This document shows, piece by piece, positions 8,410 through 17,860 of a stretch of 64,000 bases of DNA. This stretch comes from Kocuria tytonis (GTDB lineage Bacteria; Actinomycetota; Actinomycetes; Actinomycetales; Micrococcaceae): contig NZ_PNJG02000002.1 of NCBI RefSeq assembly GCF_003226895.2, positions 186,001 through 250,000 of the forward strand, given 5' to 3'. How positions within the stretch are numbered: the stretch's first letter is position 1; the number at the start of each line of letters is the position of its first letter. The notes under the pieces were generated by a model. The model had not been told where the DNA came from. It ran no database searches and saw only the letters and a list, made by a program, of their open reading frames with translations. The translations under genes were made by a program, and so were the position numbers.

Positions 8410-9393
8410 GTGACGGACGCGAACACCGCCCACGACGACGCCGCCCGCGGCCCCCACGCGGACGGCACCGCCGCGGCGTCGACCCCTGGGAGCGGCACCG
8501 ATGCGGCGTCGGCCCCCGGGAACGGGAGCGCCACGGACGGATCGTCCTCCGGCAACCCGGCGGACGGCGACTCCCCCGTGGCAGCCGCCGCCCCGCAGGA
8601 GCCGGCCACGGACGAGACGCCCGCATGGGCCGCGGAGTTCACCGCGCTGCGAGTGCGCGAACTGCCGGACCGCCTGCACGTGGCCCTGGACCGCCCGGAC
8701 GTGCGCAACGCGATCGACCAGGTCATGGTGGACGAGCTGCACACGGTATGCGGATACCTGGAGCGCGAACCGAAGATCATGGTGCTGAGCGGCACCCGGG
8801 TGAACGGCAAGGGGATCTTCGCGTCCGGGGCGGACATCGCCCAGCTGCGCGAGCGGCGTCGTGCGGACGCCCTGCGCGGGGTGAACTCGCAGCTCTTCGA
8901 CCGGATCGCCAAGTTGCCCATGCCCGTGATCGCGGCCCTGGACGGCTACGCCCTGGGCGGCGGCGCGGAGCTCGCGTGGGCCGCGGACTTCCGGATCGGC
9001 ACGCCGCGCCTGAAGGTGGGGCAGCCGGAGGCCGGGCTGGGGATCATCGCCGCGGCAGGAGCATTGTGGCGGCTCAGGGAGCTGGCCGGTGAGGCACTGG
9101 CCAAGGACATCCTGCTGGCCGGGCGCATCCTCTCCGCGGACGAGGCCCTGGCGGCGCGGCTGATCACCGAGATCCACGAACCGGACGAGCTGCTCGCGGC
9201 GGCGGACGCGCTCGCGGACCGGATCGCCGCGCAGGACCCGCTGGCCGTGCGCGTGAGCAAGCGCGTGTTCGCCATGCCGCGGGAGGCCCACCCCCACGTG
9301 GACGAACTCGCACAGGCCATCCTGTTCGAGTCCCAGGCCAAGTTCGACCGCATGCAGGCATTCCTGGACCGCAAGAAAGAGCCCCGAAAATGA
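8410..9393 (+). CDS. paaF: enoyl-CoA hydratase with low-complexity N-terminal extension
   Basis: A 327-residue crotonase-family protein; the conserved domain begins near residue 78. Both catalytic glutamates appear to be present, in GGGAELAWAADF and GQPEAGLG. The usual GAGGTQRL after the second glutamate is altered to AAAGALWRL. The first ~75 residues are Ala/Gly/Ser/Asp-rich, look non-conserved, and contain a coding copy of the window 11-mer (8434). The start is GTG 8410, eight bases after the thiolase stop without a clear ribosome site, so translation is probably coupled; an internal start would remove the tail. Its end overlaps the next gene as ATGA. By context it hydrates 2,3-didehydroadipyl-CoA. 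Confidence 0.85.
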   Translation: MTDANTAHDDAARGPHADGTAAASTPGSGTDAASAPGNGSATDGSSSGNPADGDSPVAAAAPQEPATDETPAWAAEFTALRVRELPDRLHVALDRPDVRNAIDQVMVDELHTVCGYLEREPKIMVLSGTRVNGKGIFASGADIAQLRERRRADALRGVNSQLFDRIAKLPMPVIAALDGYALGGGAELAWAADFRIGTPRLKVGQPEAGLGIIAAAGALWRLRELAGEALAKDILLAGRILSADEALAARLITEIHEPDELLAAADALADRIAAQDPLAVRVSKRVFAMPREAHPHVDELAQAILFESQAKFDRMQAFLDRKKEPRK

Positions 9394-10256
9394 GCGACAA
9401 CACCGCAGCAGCCGTTCCCGCCACCGTGGGTGTGCTGGGCGGCGGGCGCATGGGGGCGGGGATCGCCCACGCGTTCCTGATCGCAGGATCCCGCGTGACC
9501 GTGGTGGAGGTGGACGCGCCGGCGGCGGAGGCCGCGAAGGAGCGCGTGGAGTCGGACCTCGCCAAGTCCCTGGAGCGCGGGAAGATCGACGGCAACCTGG
9601 ACGTGTGGACCGAGAACTTCACGGTCAGCGTGGACCACGCGGACTTCGGGGACTGCGAGCTGGTGGTCGAGGCCGTCCCCGAGCTCTGGGACCTGAAGGT
9701 CTCCTCCCTGCAGAACGTGGAGGCCAACCTCCGCGAGGACGCGTGGCTGGCCAGCAACACGTCCTCCCTGTCGATCGACGGGCTCGCCGCCGAGCTGGAC
9801 CGCCCCGAGCGCTTCTGCGGCATGCACTTCTTCAACCCGGTGCCCGCCTCCAAGCTCGTGGAAATCGTGGTGGGCGAGCGCACCTCGCAGCAGCTGCAGG
9901 ACCTCACGGCACGGTGGGTCGCCGGGATCGGCAAGACCCCCGTGACGGTCAAGGACGCTCCCGGTTTCGCGTCCTCGCGGCTGGGCGTGGCTCTGGGCCT
10001 GGAGGCCATCCGCATGGTCGAGGAGGGTGTGGCCTCCCCCGAGGACATCGACAACGCCATGGCGCTCGGCTACAAGCACCCGGTGGGCCCGCTCGCGCTG
10101 ACCGACATCGTGGGCCTGGACGTCCGCCTGGGCATCGCCGAGTACCTGGAGAAGGAGCTCGGACCCCGCTTCGCTCCCCCGCAGCTCCTGCGGGACATGG
10201 TGGAGCGCGGTGAACTGGGCAAGAAGTCCGGGAAGGGTTTCTACGACTACTCATGA
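9390..10256 (+). CDS. paaH: 3-hydroxyacyl-CoA dehydrogenase
   Basis: A 288-residue NAD-dependent dehydrogenase of the HADH family, predicted to oxidise 3-hydroxyadipyl-CoA. Seen: the N-terminal Rossmann loop GVLGGGRMGAGIAH, the catalytic histidine-glutamate region GMHFFNPVP, SNTSSLSI, and the C-terminal GYKHPVGPLALTDIVGLD with GKKSGKGFYDY at the end. The length is normal for the stand-alone family. It is third in the paaJ-paaF-paaH operon, overlapping paaF by four bases. Confidence 0.9.
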   Translation: MSDNTAAAVPATVGVLGGGRMGAGIAHAFLIAGSRVTVVEVDAPAAEAAKERVESDLAKSLERGKIDGNLDVWTENFTVSVDHADFGDCELVVEAVPELWDLKVSSLQNVEANLREDAWLASNTSSLSIDGLAAELDRPERFCGMHFFNPVPASKLVEIVVGERTSQQLQDLTARWVAGIGKTPVTVKDAPGFASSRLGVALGLEAIRMVEEGVASPEDIDNAMALGYKHPVGPLALTDIVGLDVRLGIAEYLEKELGPRFAPPQLLRDMVERGELGKKSGKGFYDYS

Positions 10257-10303
10257 CCCCGTGACCGCTGTCTGACCAGGTCAGAGGCATGTTGTGCGCT
10301 GCA

Positions 10304-10338
10304 GCCCGCCACCCGGAGGCCCCGAGTGGCGGGCTTCT
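10304..10338 (+). terminator. rho-independent terminator after paaH
   Basis: GCCCGCCAC (10304-10312) pairs with GTGGCGGGC (10326-10334), followed by TTCTT. One of the few hairpins here with a short pyrimidine-rich tail. Confidence 0.8.
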
Positions 10339-10341
10339 TCC

Positions 10342-10369
10342 GGTCACGATTCGATCACGACTGGTTGCA
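10342..10369 (+). repeat. relict promoter-region repeat, copy 1
   Basis: These 28 bases match 11968-11995 with five mismatches. Both contain two GGTCAC-like hexamers 11 bases apart (GGTCAC, GATCAC) and end in GGTTGCA. The other copy sits upstream of the intact lipoprotein gene, so this is probably the surviving promoter of the degraded first gene copy. Confidence 0.6.
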
Positions 10370-10380
10370 CACGCACATCA

Positions 10381-10417
10381 GATCCTTCAGGGTGGGGCAT
10401 GTCCCACCCGAAGGATC
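10381..10417 (+). terminator. stable hairpin in the leader of the degraded gene
   Basis: GATCCTTC (10381-10388) and GGGTGGG (10390-10396) pair with CCCACCC (10403-10409) and GAAGGATC (10410-10417), with one bulged A and a six-base loop. It sits 11 bases after the relict promoter repeat. No T run follows. Either a terminator that silences the relict gene or a second terminator for paaH. Confidence 0.45.
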
Positions 10418-10518
10418 CGGGCCCCCACCCGGAGGGGAGAAATGGGCCGGCGCCGGGGTGGGAACCCGGCGCGGGGAGAAGGGGAGAGAACCGGGGTTGG
10501 GACCCGGAGGGGGCGACG

Positions 10519-10554
10519 ACGAGCGGTCCACGCAGCGCTGCGTGGGCCGCTCGT
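10519..10554. repeat. near-perfect 36-base palindrome
   Basis: GAGCGGTCCACGCAGC is followed directly by its near-complement GCTGCGTGGGCCGCTC (one T-G wobble), extended by AC/GT on each side. The region 10418-10727 has no convincing gene. Its Ser/Gln/Thr-rich translation may be the eroded linker of the first lipoprotein copy. Confidence 0.5.
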
Positions 10555-10727
10555 TCTCGTGACCGCGCCGCTGGTTCCCCGTGACCGAACGGCCCAGGCG
10601 CAGAGTCCCACCGCCGAGCAGACCGGCACAGGGCAGAGCCGCAGCGCCGGGATGCTCGGCCAGGTGACCGGGCAGAGCGCCACTGCCGCACGTACCGGGT
10701 TCGCCACCGGGGTGACAGGACCCCGGG

Positions 10728-11155
10728 GTGGACGGTGCCCACCCCGCCATGGTTCTGCCCGAGGTGGAGGACCCCAGCGCCGGGACGGGTAAGGAGACCG
10801 GCCGGGTCCCCGTGAACCGCCCGGTGTTCGGACCGCTGGAGGTGATCCCCCCCGAGAAGTGGTACGGCGGACAGGTGTGGGACGTAGCCACGGAGCATCC
10901 CGTGGACAAGTACGGCAACGTGTACCTGACCTACGACGAAGGCGTGACCGCCTTGACCTCCACGGCCAGGGGGCTGGGCTCGCACGGCACCATGCCCGGG
11001 GCCGAGAACCCGAAGTACCCCTTCCAGCGTGCGGGGCTACGACTGGATGCCACCGGTGAACCCATGGTCATCCAACGCTGCGTGGACCATGCGGGCAGGC
11101 AAACCGGAGGGGAGGCGTTGTGGGCCTGGCAGAACGGACGCCTCATGGCCCTCGA
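10728..11155 (+). pseudogene. degraded lipoprotein paralogue, copy 1
   Basis: Translation in this frame is clearly homologous to the intact gene at 12068. It shows LPEVEDPSAGTGKETGR, then QVWDVATEHPVDKYGNVYL, then GTMPGAENPKYPFQRAGL and a tail with AWQNGRLMALEE that aligns to the family C terminus. It has lost the signal peptide and lipobox and about 45 central residues between FGPLEV and GGQVWDV. The two cysteines of the DPCAGVC motif are serine and glycine here. The frame runs on without a stop into copy 2 as far as 11330, so any open frame called here is a chimaera. Confidence 0.75.
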
Positions 11156-11159
11156 GGAA

Positions 11160-11842
11160 CCCTCTGCGGGCGCACACGGTGCGACCCGCACGCCTGCCAG
11201 GAAGCGGCCCCTGCAGGCCACCGAGGCAAGCAGCCCGACCGCATCGCAGACGGAAGCCGCAGCGGCGTCGTCCCCGCCGCGCCGCCCTCGAGCGGAGCGC
11301 CCGGCTCCGGCTCCACGCTGCCCACAGTGAAGGACCCGTGCGCCGGCGTGTGCGATGAGACCGCCCGCGTGAAGCTCGAGCACCCCGCATTCGGCCCCAT
11401 GGGGATCGTGCCCTGCACGCTGACCACCGCGCCGGACACTGCCCCCAGGGCAAGTGCCCCAGTTACGCCGTGTACCAGGACGGCCACTCGGTGGGGTACG
11501 TGGCGTCCCCGGAGAACACCACCGTGGTGTCCTTCGGCCCCGAGCCCGCGATCGGGGACCAGATGCGGGGGGCCCAAGGACCCTGTGGACAAGTACGGCA
11601 ATGTCTACTTCTCGGACAGCATGAGCGCCCCGGTGATCAGCCCCACCGAGAGAAGCTACGACTCCCACGGCGCCCTGCCCGGGTCGGAGATGCCGCAGCT
11701 CCCGTTCCAGAGCGCGGGCGTGAGCATCGATCCCTCCGGGGAACCCACCGTGACCCACAAGGTTCTCGACAAGGACTACGTGTTCACCGGGGAGACGGTG
11801 AAGCGGTCGTGGAACGGCTCCCAGTTCGTGGTCACGAAGTAG
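11160..11842 (+). pseudogene. frameshifted lipoprotein paralogue, copy 2
   Basis: This copy keeps DPCAGVCDETARVKLEHPAF and a complete C terminus ending SQFVVTK. The middle part (CPQGKCPSYAVYQDGHSVG through PEPAIGDQM) is readable only in another frame. One shift maps to a C run at 11442-11446, where adding a single C would restore DTAPQGK; a compensating shift lies at about 11565-11580. There is no signal peptide. Upstream is only an Ala/Ser-rich remnant containing the window 11-mer at 11262. Strong C-terminal conservation suggests fairly recent inactivation. A sequencing error in the C run cannot be excluded, but two separate shifts make that less likely. Confidence 0.75.
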
Positions 11843-11967
11843 CCCGCGCCCCGGCTGGCGGCGCCCGGCCCGGATCAAAGAGGAGTGGTCCCGCTGCGGC
11901 GGGGCCGCTTCCCATATGTGCGAGGGCCGGGGTGGTCGACCGCCGTCCCGCCTGCGCCGAAAGAGGC

Positions 11968-11995
11968 GGTCACGATCCGGTCACAGCCGGTTGCA
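11968..11995 (+). promoter_or_regulatory. duplicated GTCAC direct-repeat element upstream of the lipoprotein gene
   Basis: GGTCAC at 11968 and GGTCAC at 11979 are direct repeats one helical turn apart, followed by GGTTGCA. The element resembles GTCAC-type direct repeats described for the response regulator MtrA in actinobacteria; that link is only by resemblance. It lies 73 bases before the start codon and is duplicated at 10342. Confidence 0.45.
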
Positions 11996-12067
11996 ATAGC
12001 AAATTACCTGACGGAGGATGGATGCATTGGCGATCACAGAGATCTCCGCGACCGAGAGGTGATTCAG

Positions 12068-12859
12068 ATGCACTCCACGAGGACCAAGACCCTGACCGCC
12101 GCCGTCCTGGCCGCGCCGCTGCTCATGGGCTGCGCACAGGCAGGCGGACCCTCGCAGGCCGCCGAGGCGGCGCCGTCCCCCGCCGCGAGCACGGCCGCCA
12201 CCGCGACCGCCGCCCCGAGCACCCAGACCCCGGAAACCCGGAGCGCGGATGCCCAGAGCACGGTGGCCACGACACCGGCGCAGTCGGTGCAGCAGTCCTC
12301 GAGCACCGCCCCCGCCCGCTCCGCGCTTCCCGCCGTCGAGGACCCGTGTGCTGGTGTGTGCACCGCGACGGGACGGTTCCAGATGAACCACCCCGCGTAC
12401 GGACCCATGGAGGTCGTGTCCTACGAGCGCGTGATGCACGCAGACACCGCACCTCAGGGCAAGCAGCCCAGCTTCGCGGTCTACCAGGGCAATACCCCCG
12501 TGAACTACGAGGTCAACCGGGATGCCACCACCTTGGTCTCGTTCGGACCGGCCCCCGTGATCGGGGACCAGGTGTGGGACGTGGCAGGGAACACCCCCGT
12601 GGACACGCACGGCAACCTCTACCTCAGCTCCAGCAAGGGCGTCACGGTGATCTCCCCCACCGACGAGGGCTACTCGTCCAACGGCACCATCCCCGAGGCG
12701 AACGTCATCACACCGTACCCGACCAACCCGGCGGGGCTGACGATCGACGCCTCCGGCGAGCCCACCATCCTCGTCAAGGACGTGGCTCCGGGTGGGGCCC
12801 CGAACGGGAAGACCCTGAAGTACGTCTGGAACGGTTCCACGTTCGTGCTGAAGAAGTAG
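12068..12859 (+). CDS. putative secreted lipoprotein, intact copy 3
   Basis: A 263-residue protein of a family I do not recognise. Residues 1-20 form a lipoprotein signal peptide (MHSTRTKT then a hydrophobic run) ending in the lipobox LMGC, with Cys20 as predicted lipidation site. Residues 21-95 are an Ala/Thr/Ser/Pro-rich linker such as spans the cell wall. The globular part begins at ALPAVEDPCAGVC and includes FGPAPVIGDQVWDVAGNTPV, NLYLSSSKGVTVISP and a C-terminal YVWNGSTFVLKK. Two cysteines six residues apart in DPCAGVCTATG may form a disulphide. ATG 12068 follows AGAGGTGA. Two decayed copies lie upstream. Confidence 0.8.
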   Translation: MHSTRTKTLTAAVLAAPLLMGCAQAGGPSQAAEAAPSPAASTAATATAAPSTQTPETRSADAQSTVATTPAQSVQQSSSTAPARSALPAVEDPCAGVCTATGRFQMNHPAYGPMEVVSYERVMHADTAPQGKQPSFAVYQGNTPVNYEVNRDATTLVSFGPAPVIGDQVWDVAGNTPVDTHGNLYLSSSKGVTVISPTDEGYSSNGTIPEANVITPYPTNPAGLTIDASGEPTILVKDVAPGGAPNGKTLKYVWNGSTFVLKK

Positions 12860-12883
12860 AAAGGGTTTGCTTCCTGCGTGCAG

Positions 12884-12915
12884 GACGGGCGCGCCCCCTC
12901 GGGGGCGCGCCCGTC
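12884..12915 (+). terminator. terminator after the lipoprotein gene
   Basis: GACGGGCGCGCCCC and GGGGCGCGCCCGTC form a 14-bp stem with a four-base loop, followed by TCTCGT, 25 bases after the stop. Confidence 0.75.
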
Positions 12916-13096
12916 TCTCGTGCTCGGCAATGGATCTGCGCACGCCGGGCGAGCGCTTCCGGCTCCGACCCGGGGCGCCTGCTGCACGCCGCCAACGCCG
13001 CGGCGGGCCGTGCACGGACGGGACGCCTTTCCTGGGGCCGCGCCTGCCCGCCGATGCCTCCGCGCCAGGAAACCACCCCTGCGACGGGGCCCTGCC

Positions 13097-13564
13097 TCAG
13101 CGCTCCACGAGGATCCCGTCCTCGTCCGCCCACAGGGTCTTACCGGGGCGGAAGGTCACGCCACCGAAGTTGAGGATCACATCCGTCTCCCCGAAGTCGT
13201 TGGGCGAGGACTTGCGGGGGTTGGTGCCCAGGGCCTTGACCCCGATCTCCAGGGTGGCGAGCTCCACCCGGTCCCGCACCGGGGCGTTGATCACCAACCC
13301 CGCCCAGCCGTTCTCCATGGCGGTGCGGGCCACGTTGTCGCCCAGCAGCGCGCAGTTCATGGAACCCTGCCCGTCCACCACGAGCACCGCGCCGTCACCC
13401 GGGGTGGCCACGAGCTCCTTGACGTCCACGTTGGACTCGAAGCACCGCACCGTGCGGATGGGCCCGGTGAAGCGGTGCACGCCGCCCACCGAGATGAACT
13501 GGGTGGTCACGGACTGCAGCTCGTCACCGCGCTCGTCGTAGAGGTCGCACGTGGAAATGCTCAT
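13097..13564 (-). CDS. rraA: RraA family protein
   Basis: A 155-residue RraA/HMG-aldolase family member. The core VDGQGSMNCALLGDNVARTA followed by NGWAGLVINAPVRDR matches the phosphate- and metal-binding loop of the family, including the arginine and aspartate of the aldolase motif (R-D). The family holds both the RNase E inhibitor RraA and 4-hydroxy-4-methyl-2-oxoglutarate/oxaloacetate aldolases; actinobacterial members are usually named rraA without proof of RNase binding. AAAGG precedes the ATG at 13564. It is a single gene, divergent from nothing close and upstream of ramB on the same strand. Confidence 0.85.
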   Translation of the reverse strand: MSISTCDLYDERGDELQSVTTQFISVGGVHRFTGPIRTVRCFESNVDVKELVATPGDGAVLVVDGQGSMNCALLGDNVARTAMENGWAGLVINAPVRDRVELATLEIGVKALGTNPRKSSPNDFGETDVILNFGGVTFRPGKTLWADEDGILVER

Positions 13565-13714
13565 GGGAGGGGCCTTTCGTCATGGACGGGGCCGCGCGGC
13601 GTCGTCGCCCCCGGGAGATGCTCCCCGGGTGCGGAAAGCCTCGACGGCGCTCCGGAACGGGGAGCCGCAGGCGCGAGAACGGTCGGCCACGCGGCAGCAG
13701 GAACGTGACGGACG

Positions 13715-15487
13715 TTACGCGAGGTCCGCATCCAGTTCAACGGTGGGTGCGTGGCGCTGCAGGAACCGGTAGACCTCGGTCTCGTCCACGCCGGGGAACG
13801 CCCCGACGGGCATGGCGGCGAGCATGTGGGTGGCCGGTCGGGCGGAGGGCCAGGACTGCCCGTCCCACTGGTCGGCGAGCGCCGGCGAGGGCTGCTGGCA
13901 GCACGCGGGGTCCGGGCACGTGGAGGTGCGGCGGTAGTCGGTGGCGCGGCCGCGGAACCACTTGACGTGCTCGTAGGGCACCCCGAAGGAGATGGAGAAC
14001 TGCCCGTGCTCGGAGCCCTCCACACGCGCGGAGCACCAGAACGTCCCGTTGGGGGTGTCCGTGTACTGGAAGTGGGACAGCAGCCGGTTGGTCCCGGAGA
14101 ACGCCTGGCGCGCGGAGAAGAACCGGCAGGCCCGCTGGCCCTCCACCGCGCCACTGTGGTCCGTGGGGAACTGCAGGCCGTCGTTCTGCCACGCCTTGTG
14201 GATGATCCCGGAGGAGTGCACCTTCTCGAAGTGCGTGGGGATGTCGAAGTGGTGGGTCATCAGGTTCGTCATCCGGTGCGCCGCGGTCTCGTGGGACACC
14301 GCGAACGCGTCACGCAGGTCGTCCACGGACAGCTCCCGCTGGGACTTGGCACGCGCCAGCAGGTCCACCGCGGAGGCCTCCGGGATCATCATCGCCGCCG
14401 CGAAGTAGTTGGTCTCCACCCGCTGCTCCAGGAACTCCCCGTAGTTGGCGGGGCGCTGGTGCCCCAGCAGGTGGTGCCCCACCGCCTGCAACAGCACGGA
14501 CCACGGGGAGCCTGCCCCGGCGCTGGCCGGGAGGTAGAAGCGCCGGTTGCGCAGGTCCGTCACGGAGCGCGTGGAGTGGGGCAGGTCCGGGACCTGGTGG
14601 ATCTCGAACCCCACGTGCTCCACCAGCCGCGAGATGTGGTGCTCGGACAGCGGCCCGCCCGTGTGCTTGATCGCGGACAGCAGCTCCGCGGCCATGGTCT
14701 CGATGCGCTCGAAGTAGTTGTTCACGCCCTGCATTCGGGCGCGCAGCTGGGTGTTCGCCCGGCGGGCCTCCTCCGGGGTGGCCGCCTGCTCCTCGAGCCG
14801 CTGCCCGAGCTGCTGCTGCAGCGCGGCGAGCGCCTCGAGCGCCTCGGTGCTCACCCCGGGGCCGATCCGCACGGTGGGCAGCCCGAGGGCCGCGTACATG
14901 GGTCCGCGCTGCGCCCGCTCCACCTGGATCTCCAGCTCCATGCGCCGGGACGGGGCCTTGGAGCCGAGCAGCTGCTCCACGCCCATGTCCAGCGCACCGG
15001 CGATCGCGGACAGGGTGCTGAGCTTCGGCTCGCGCTTGCCGTTCTCGATCAGCGACAGGGCGGACGGCGCCATGCCCACGGTGCGCGCGAGCTCCTCCAG
15101 CGTGATCCGCAGCCGTTTGCGGCGGTACCGGATGCGCCGCCCCAGCACGATGGGATCCGTGGGGTCCCCCGCCTCGTCCTCGGGCACGGCGGACCCCGCG
15201 CGCCCCTCGGACGCGGACCGGTCACCGCGACCACCGGACGACGACGCAGCGCCGCCGGGTGCCCAGCGGCCCGCGCCGGGGGCCGCGCCGCCGCCGGCTC
15301 GTCCGGTCCCTGCCTGCGCACCCGCATGCCCCGCTCCGGAGGACGGCACCCCGCGACCGGCGGGTGCGGCACGGCCCGCGGCACCGACTCCGGGCCCCCC
15401 GGCACCCGGGGTGCGCTCGGCAGTGGAGGCGGCGGGAGCGGCGTCGACGGTGCGACGGCGCCTGCGGGGTCCTGTGGTGGGGGTCAT
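13715..15487 (-). CDS. ramB: RamB-type transcriptional regulator (XRE-ImmA-like)
   Basis: A 590-residue regulator. Residues 1-110 are a Gly/Ala/Pro-rich tail that looks non-conserved. An XRE helix-turn-helix follows (LGRRIRYRRKRLRITLEELARTVGMAPS, about 115-170), then an ImmA/IrrE-like domain and a C-terminal DUF2083-type domain with CPDPACCQQP. Where an active ImmA carries HExxH, this protein reads AVGHHLLGH without the glutamate, so it is probably not a protease. Divergent placement next to isocitrate lyase fits RamB, which in Corynebacterium represses glyoxylate-shunt and acetate genes. The true start may lie downstream of the low-complexity tail. Confidence 0.85.
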   Translation of the reverse strand: MTPTTGPRRRRRTVDAAPAASTAERTPGAGGPGVGAAGRAAPAGRGVPSSGAGHAGAQAGTGRAGGGAAPGAGRWAPGGAASSSGGRGDRSASEGRAGSAVPEDEAGDPTDPIVLGRRIRYRRKRLRITLEELARTVGMAPSALSLIENGKREPKLSTLSAIAGALDMGVEQLLGSKAPSRRMELEIQVERAQRGPMYAALGLPTVRIGPGVSTEALEALAALQQQLGQRLEEQAATPEEARRANTQLRARMQGVNNYFERIETMAAELLSAIKHTGGPLSEHHISRLVEHVGFEIHQVPDLPHSTRSVTDLRNRRFYLPASAGAGSPWSVLLQAVGHHLLGHQRPANYGEFLEQRVETNYFAAAMMIPEASAVDLLARAKSQRELSVDDLRDAFAVSHETAAHRMTNLMTHHFDIPTHFEKVHSSGIIHKAWQNDGLQFPTDHSGAVEGQRACRFFSARQAFSGTNRLLSHFQYTDTPNGTFWCSARVEGSEHGQFSISFGVPYEHVKWFRGRATDYRRTSTCPDPACCQQPSPALADQWDGQSWPSARPATHMLAAMPVGAFPGVDETEVYRFLQRHAPTVELDADLA

Positions 15488-15517
15488 ACCCCGAGTTTAC
15501 GGCGATTTTTCGTCAAC

Positions 15518-15539
15518 GTGAAGAAACGCGGTTCTTCAC
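15518..15539. promoter_or_regulatory. inverted repeat between ramB and aceA
   Basis: GTGAAGAA and TTCTTCAC are a perfect 8-bp inverted repeat separated by ACGCGG, 31 bases upstream of the ramB start and 110 bases upstream of aceA. It is a candidate operator for RamB or another regulator of the divergent pair. It differs from the AACTTTGCAAA-like motif reported for Corynebacterium RamB. A CTTTTGC on the minus strand at 15573-15579 is a weak look-alike of that motif. Confidence 0.4.
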
Positions 15540-15648
15540 ACCAAAAACCTCTATGCGGTAGTGCAGATCGCGGCAAAAGTGGAAGACATCAAGTTACCCG
15601 TGCGGAGCTTCCGCAGGCCGCCGGGACGGACGATCGAAGGAGACCGAG

Positions 15649-16935
<1,287 letters not shown>

Positions 16936-16967
16936 TCCGTCCAGCGGTCACGAACTGCTCCTGAACC

Positions 16968-17024
16968 CGCGGGGGTCGCGGCACGGTCACTGGGGCCGGT
17001 GACTCCGGGACCGCGACCCCCGCG
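16968..17024 (+). terminator. terminator after aceA
   Basis: CGCGGGGGTCGCGG (16968-16981) pairs with CCGCGACCCCCGCG (17011-17024), with a smaller TCAC/GTGA pair inside. The rest of the spacer to 17232 holds an 11-mer copy (17124) and no gene. Confidence 0.7.
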
Positions 17025-17232
17025 TTCACCTCGTCCGCACCGGAGGGGCTCCTCAGCCCTCCTGCGGACGACGAGCCGCCCCGGCACCGCATGTCAGCGG
17101 CGCCGGGGCGGCTCTGTGCCCGGGCGGCGTCGTCAGTGGCGGCAGCGGCGGCGGAACATCTGAGGCGGGACATGCCCACCACAGCAGGCAGATCCGCGTC
17201 AGATCGTGCCTCTAATGTTCTGGCTCCCCTGC

Positions 17233-17721
17233 TCAGGCCGCGTCCGGGGCATCCTTCAGGAAGTTCGTGATCCGCACCGTGCACAGCCGGCGGCCGGTGT
17301 CGATGTGCGTGATGACCACCTCGTGGCTCGTCATGGTGCGGCCCAGGCGGATGGCCGTGGCCACCCCGCGCACCCGGCCGCTCGTGGCGGAGGCGTGGTG
17401 CGTGGCGTTGATGTCCACACCCACGGCCACCTTGCCCATGGTGGAGCCGTGGATCACCGCGGCCCACGAGCCCAGCATCTCCCCGAGCGCCACGGACGCC
17501 CCGCCGTGCAGCAGCCCCAGGGACTGCCGGTTGCCCTCCACGGGCATGGTGGCCACGATCCGCTCCGCGGACTGCTCCTCCACCTCCACGCCCATCTTCC
17601 GGTCCAGCTCGCCCAGCTCGATGTTCCAGGGGTCGAACGCCCTGCCCTTCTGCTGGTCCGACGACGCCGCGCGCCGCCCGTTCTCCACGCGTGCGTCCGC
17701 GGGGGTCGGGTCCTCGTGCAT
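17233..17721 (-). CDS. PaaI-type hotdog thioesterase
   Basis: A 162-residue hotdog-fold thioesterase (PaaI/MenI group). The signature LGLLHGGASVALGEMLGSWA has the HGG turn and the acidic residue in VALGE expected of the active site, and VDINATHHASATSGRV follows. The open frame begins at 17823, but ATG 17721 has GAGGAG upstream and gives normal length. The first ~35 residues are polar and variable and contain an 11-mer copy (17660). It is divergent from paaZ across 187 bases that hold PaaR operator C, so it may release CoA from dead-end intermediates. It could equally be a menaquinone-pathway DHNA-CoA thioesterase. Confidence 0.8.
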   Translation of the reverse strand: MHEDPTPADARVENGRRAASSDQQKGRAFDPWNIELGELDRKMGVEVEEQSAERIVATMPVEGNRQSLGLLHGGASVALGEMLGSWAAVIHGSTMGKVAVGVDINATHHASATSGRVRGVATAIRLGRTMTSHEVVITHIDTGRRLCTVRITNFLKDAPDAA

Positions 17722-17860
17722 GTCTGCTCCTCGTCTCATGGGGGGCACGACGCCGCTCGGGCGCGTTCCGCGCGGAAGGCCGCCGGGCGGCGTCGTGGGC
17801 CGGATGCCCGGGGTGACGGCCATGGTGCCCCTGTGTGACCTAGGTTATCCTGGGATCAAT

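Noticed and set aside
10289-10792. Small open frames in the gap after paaH on both strands
   Set aside because: They cross the terminator and hairpins and show no conserved pattern beyond possible linker remnants of the relict lipoprotein gene.
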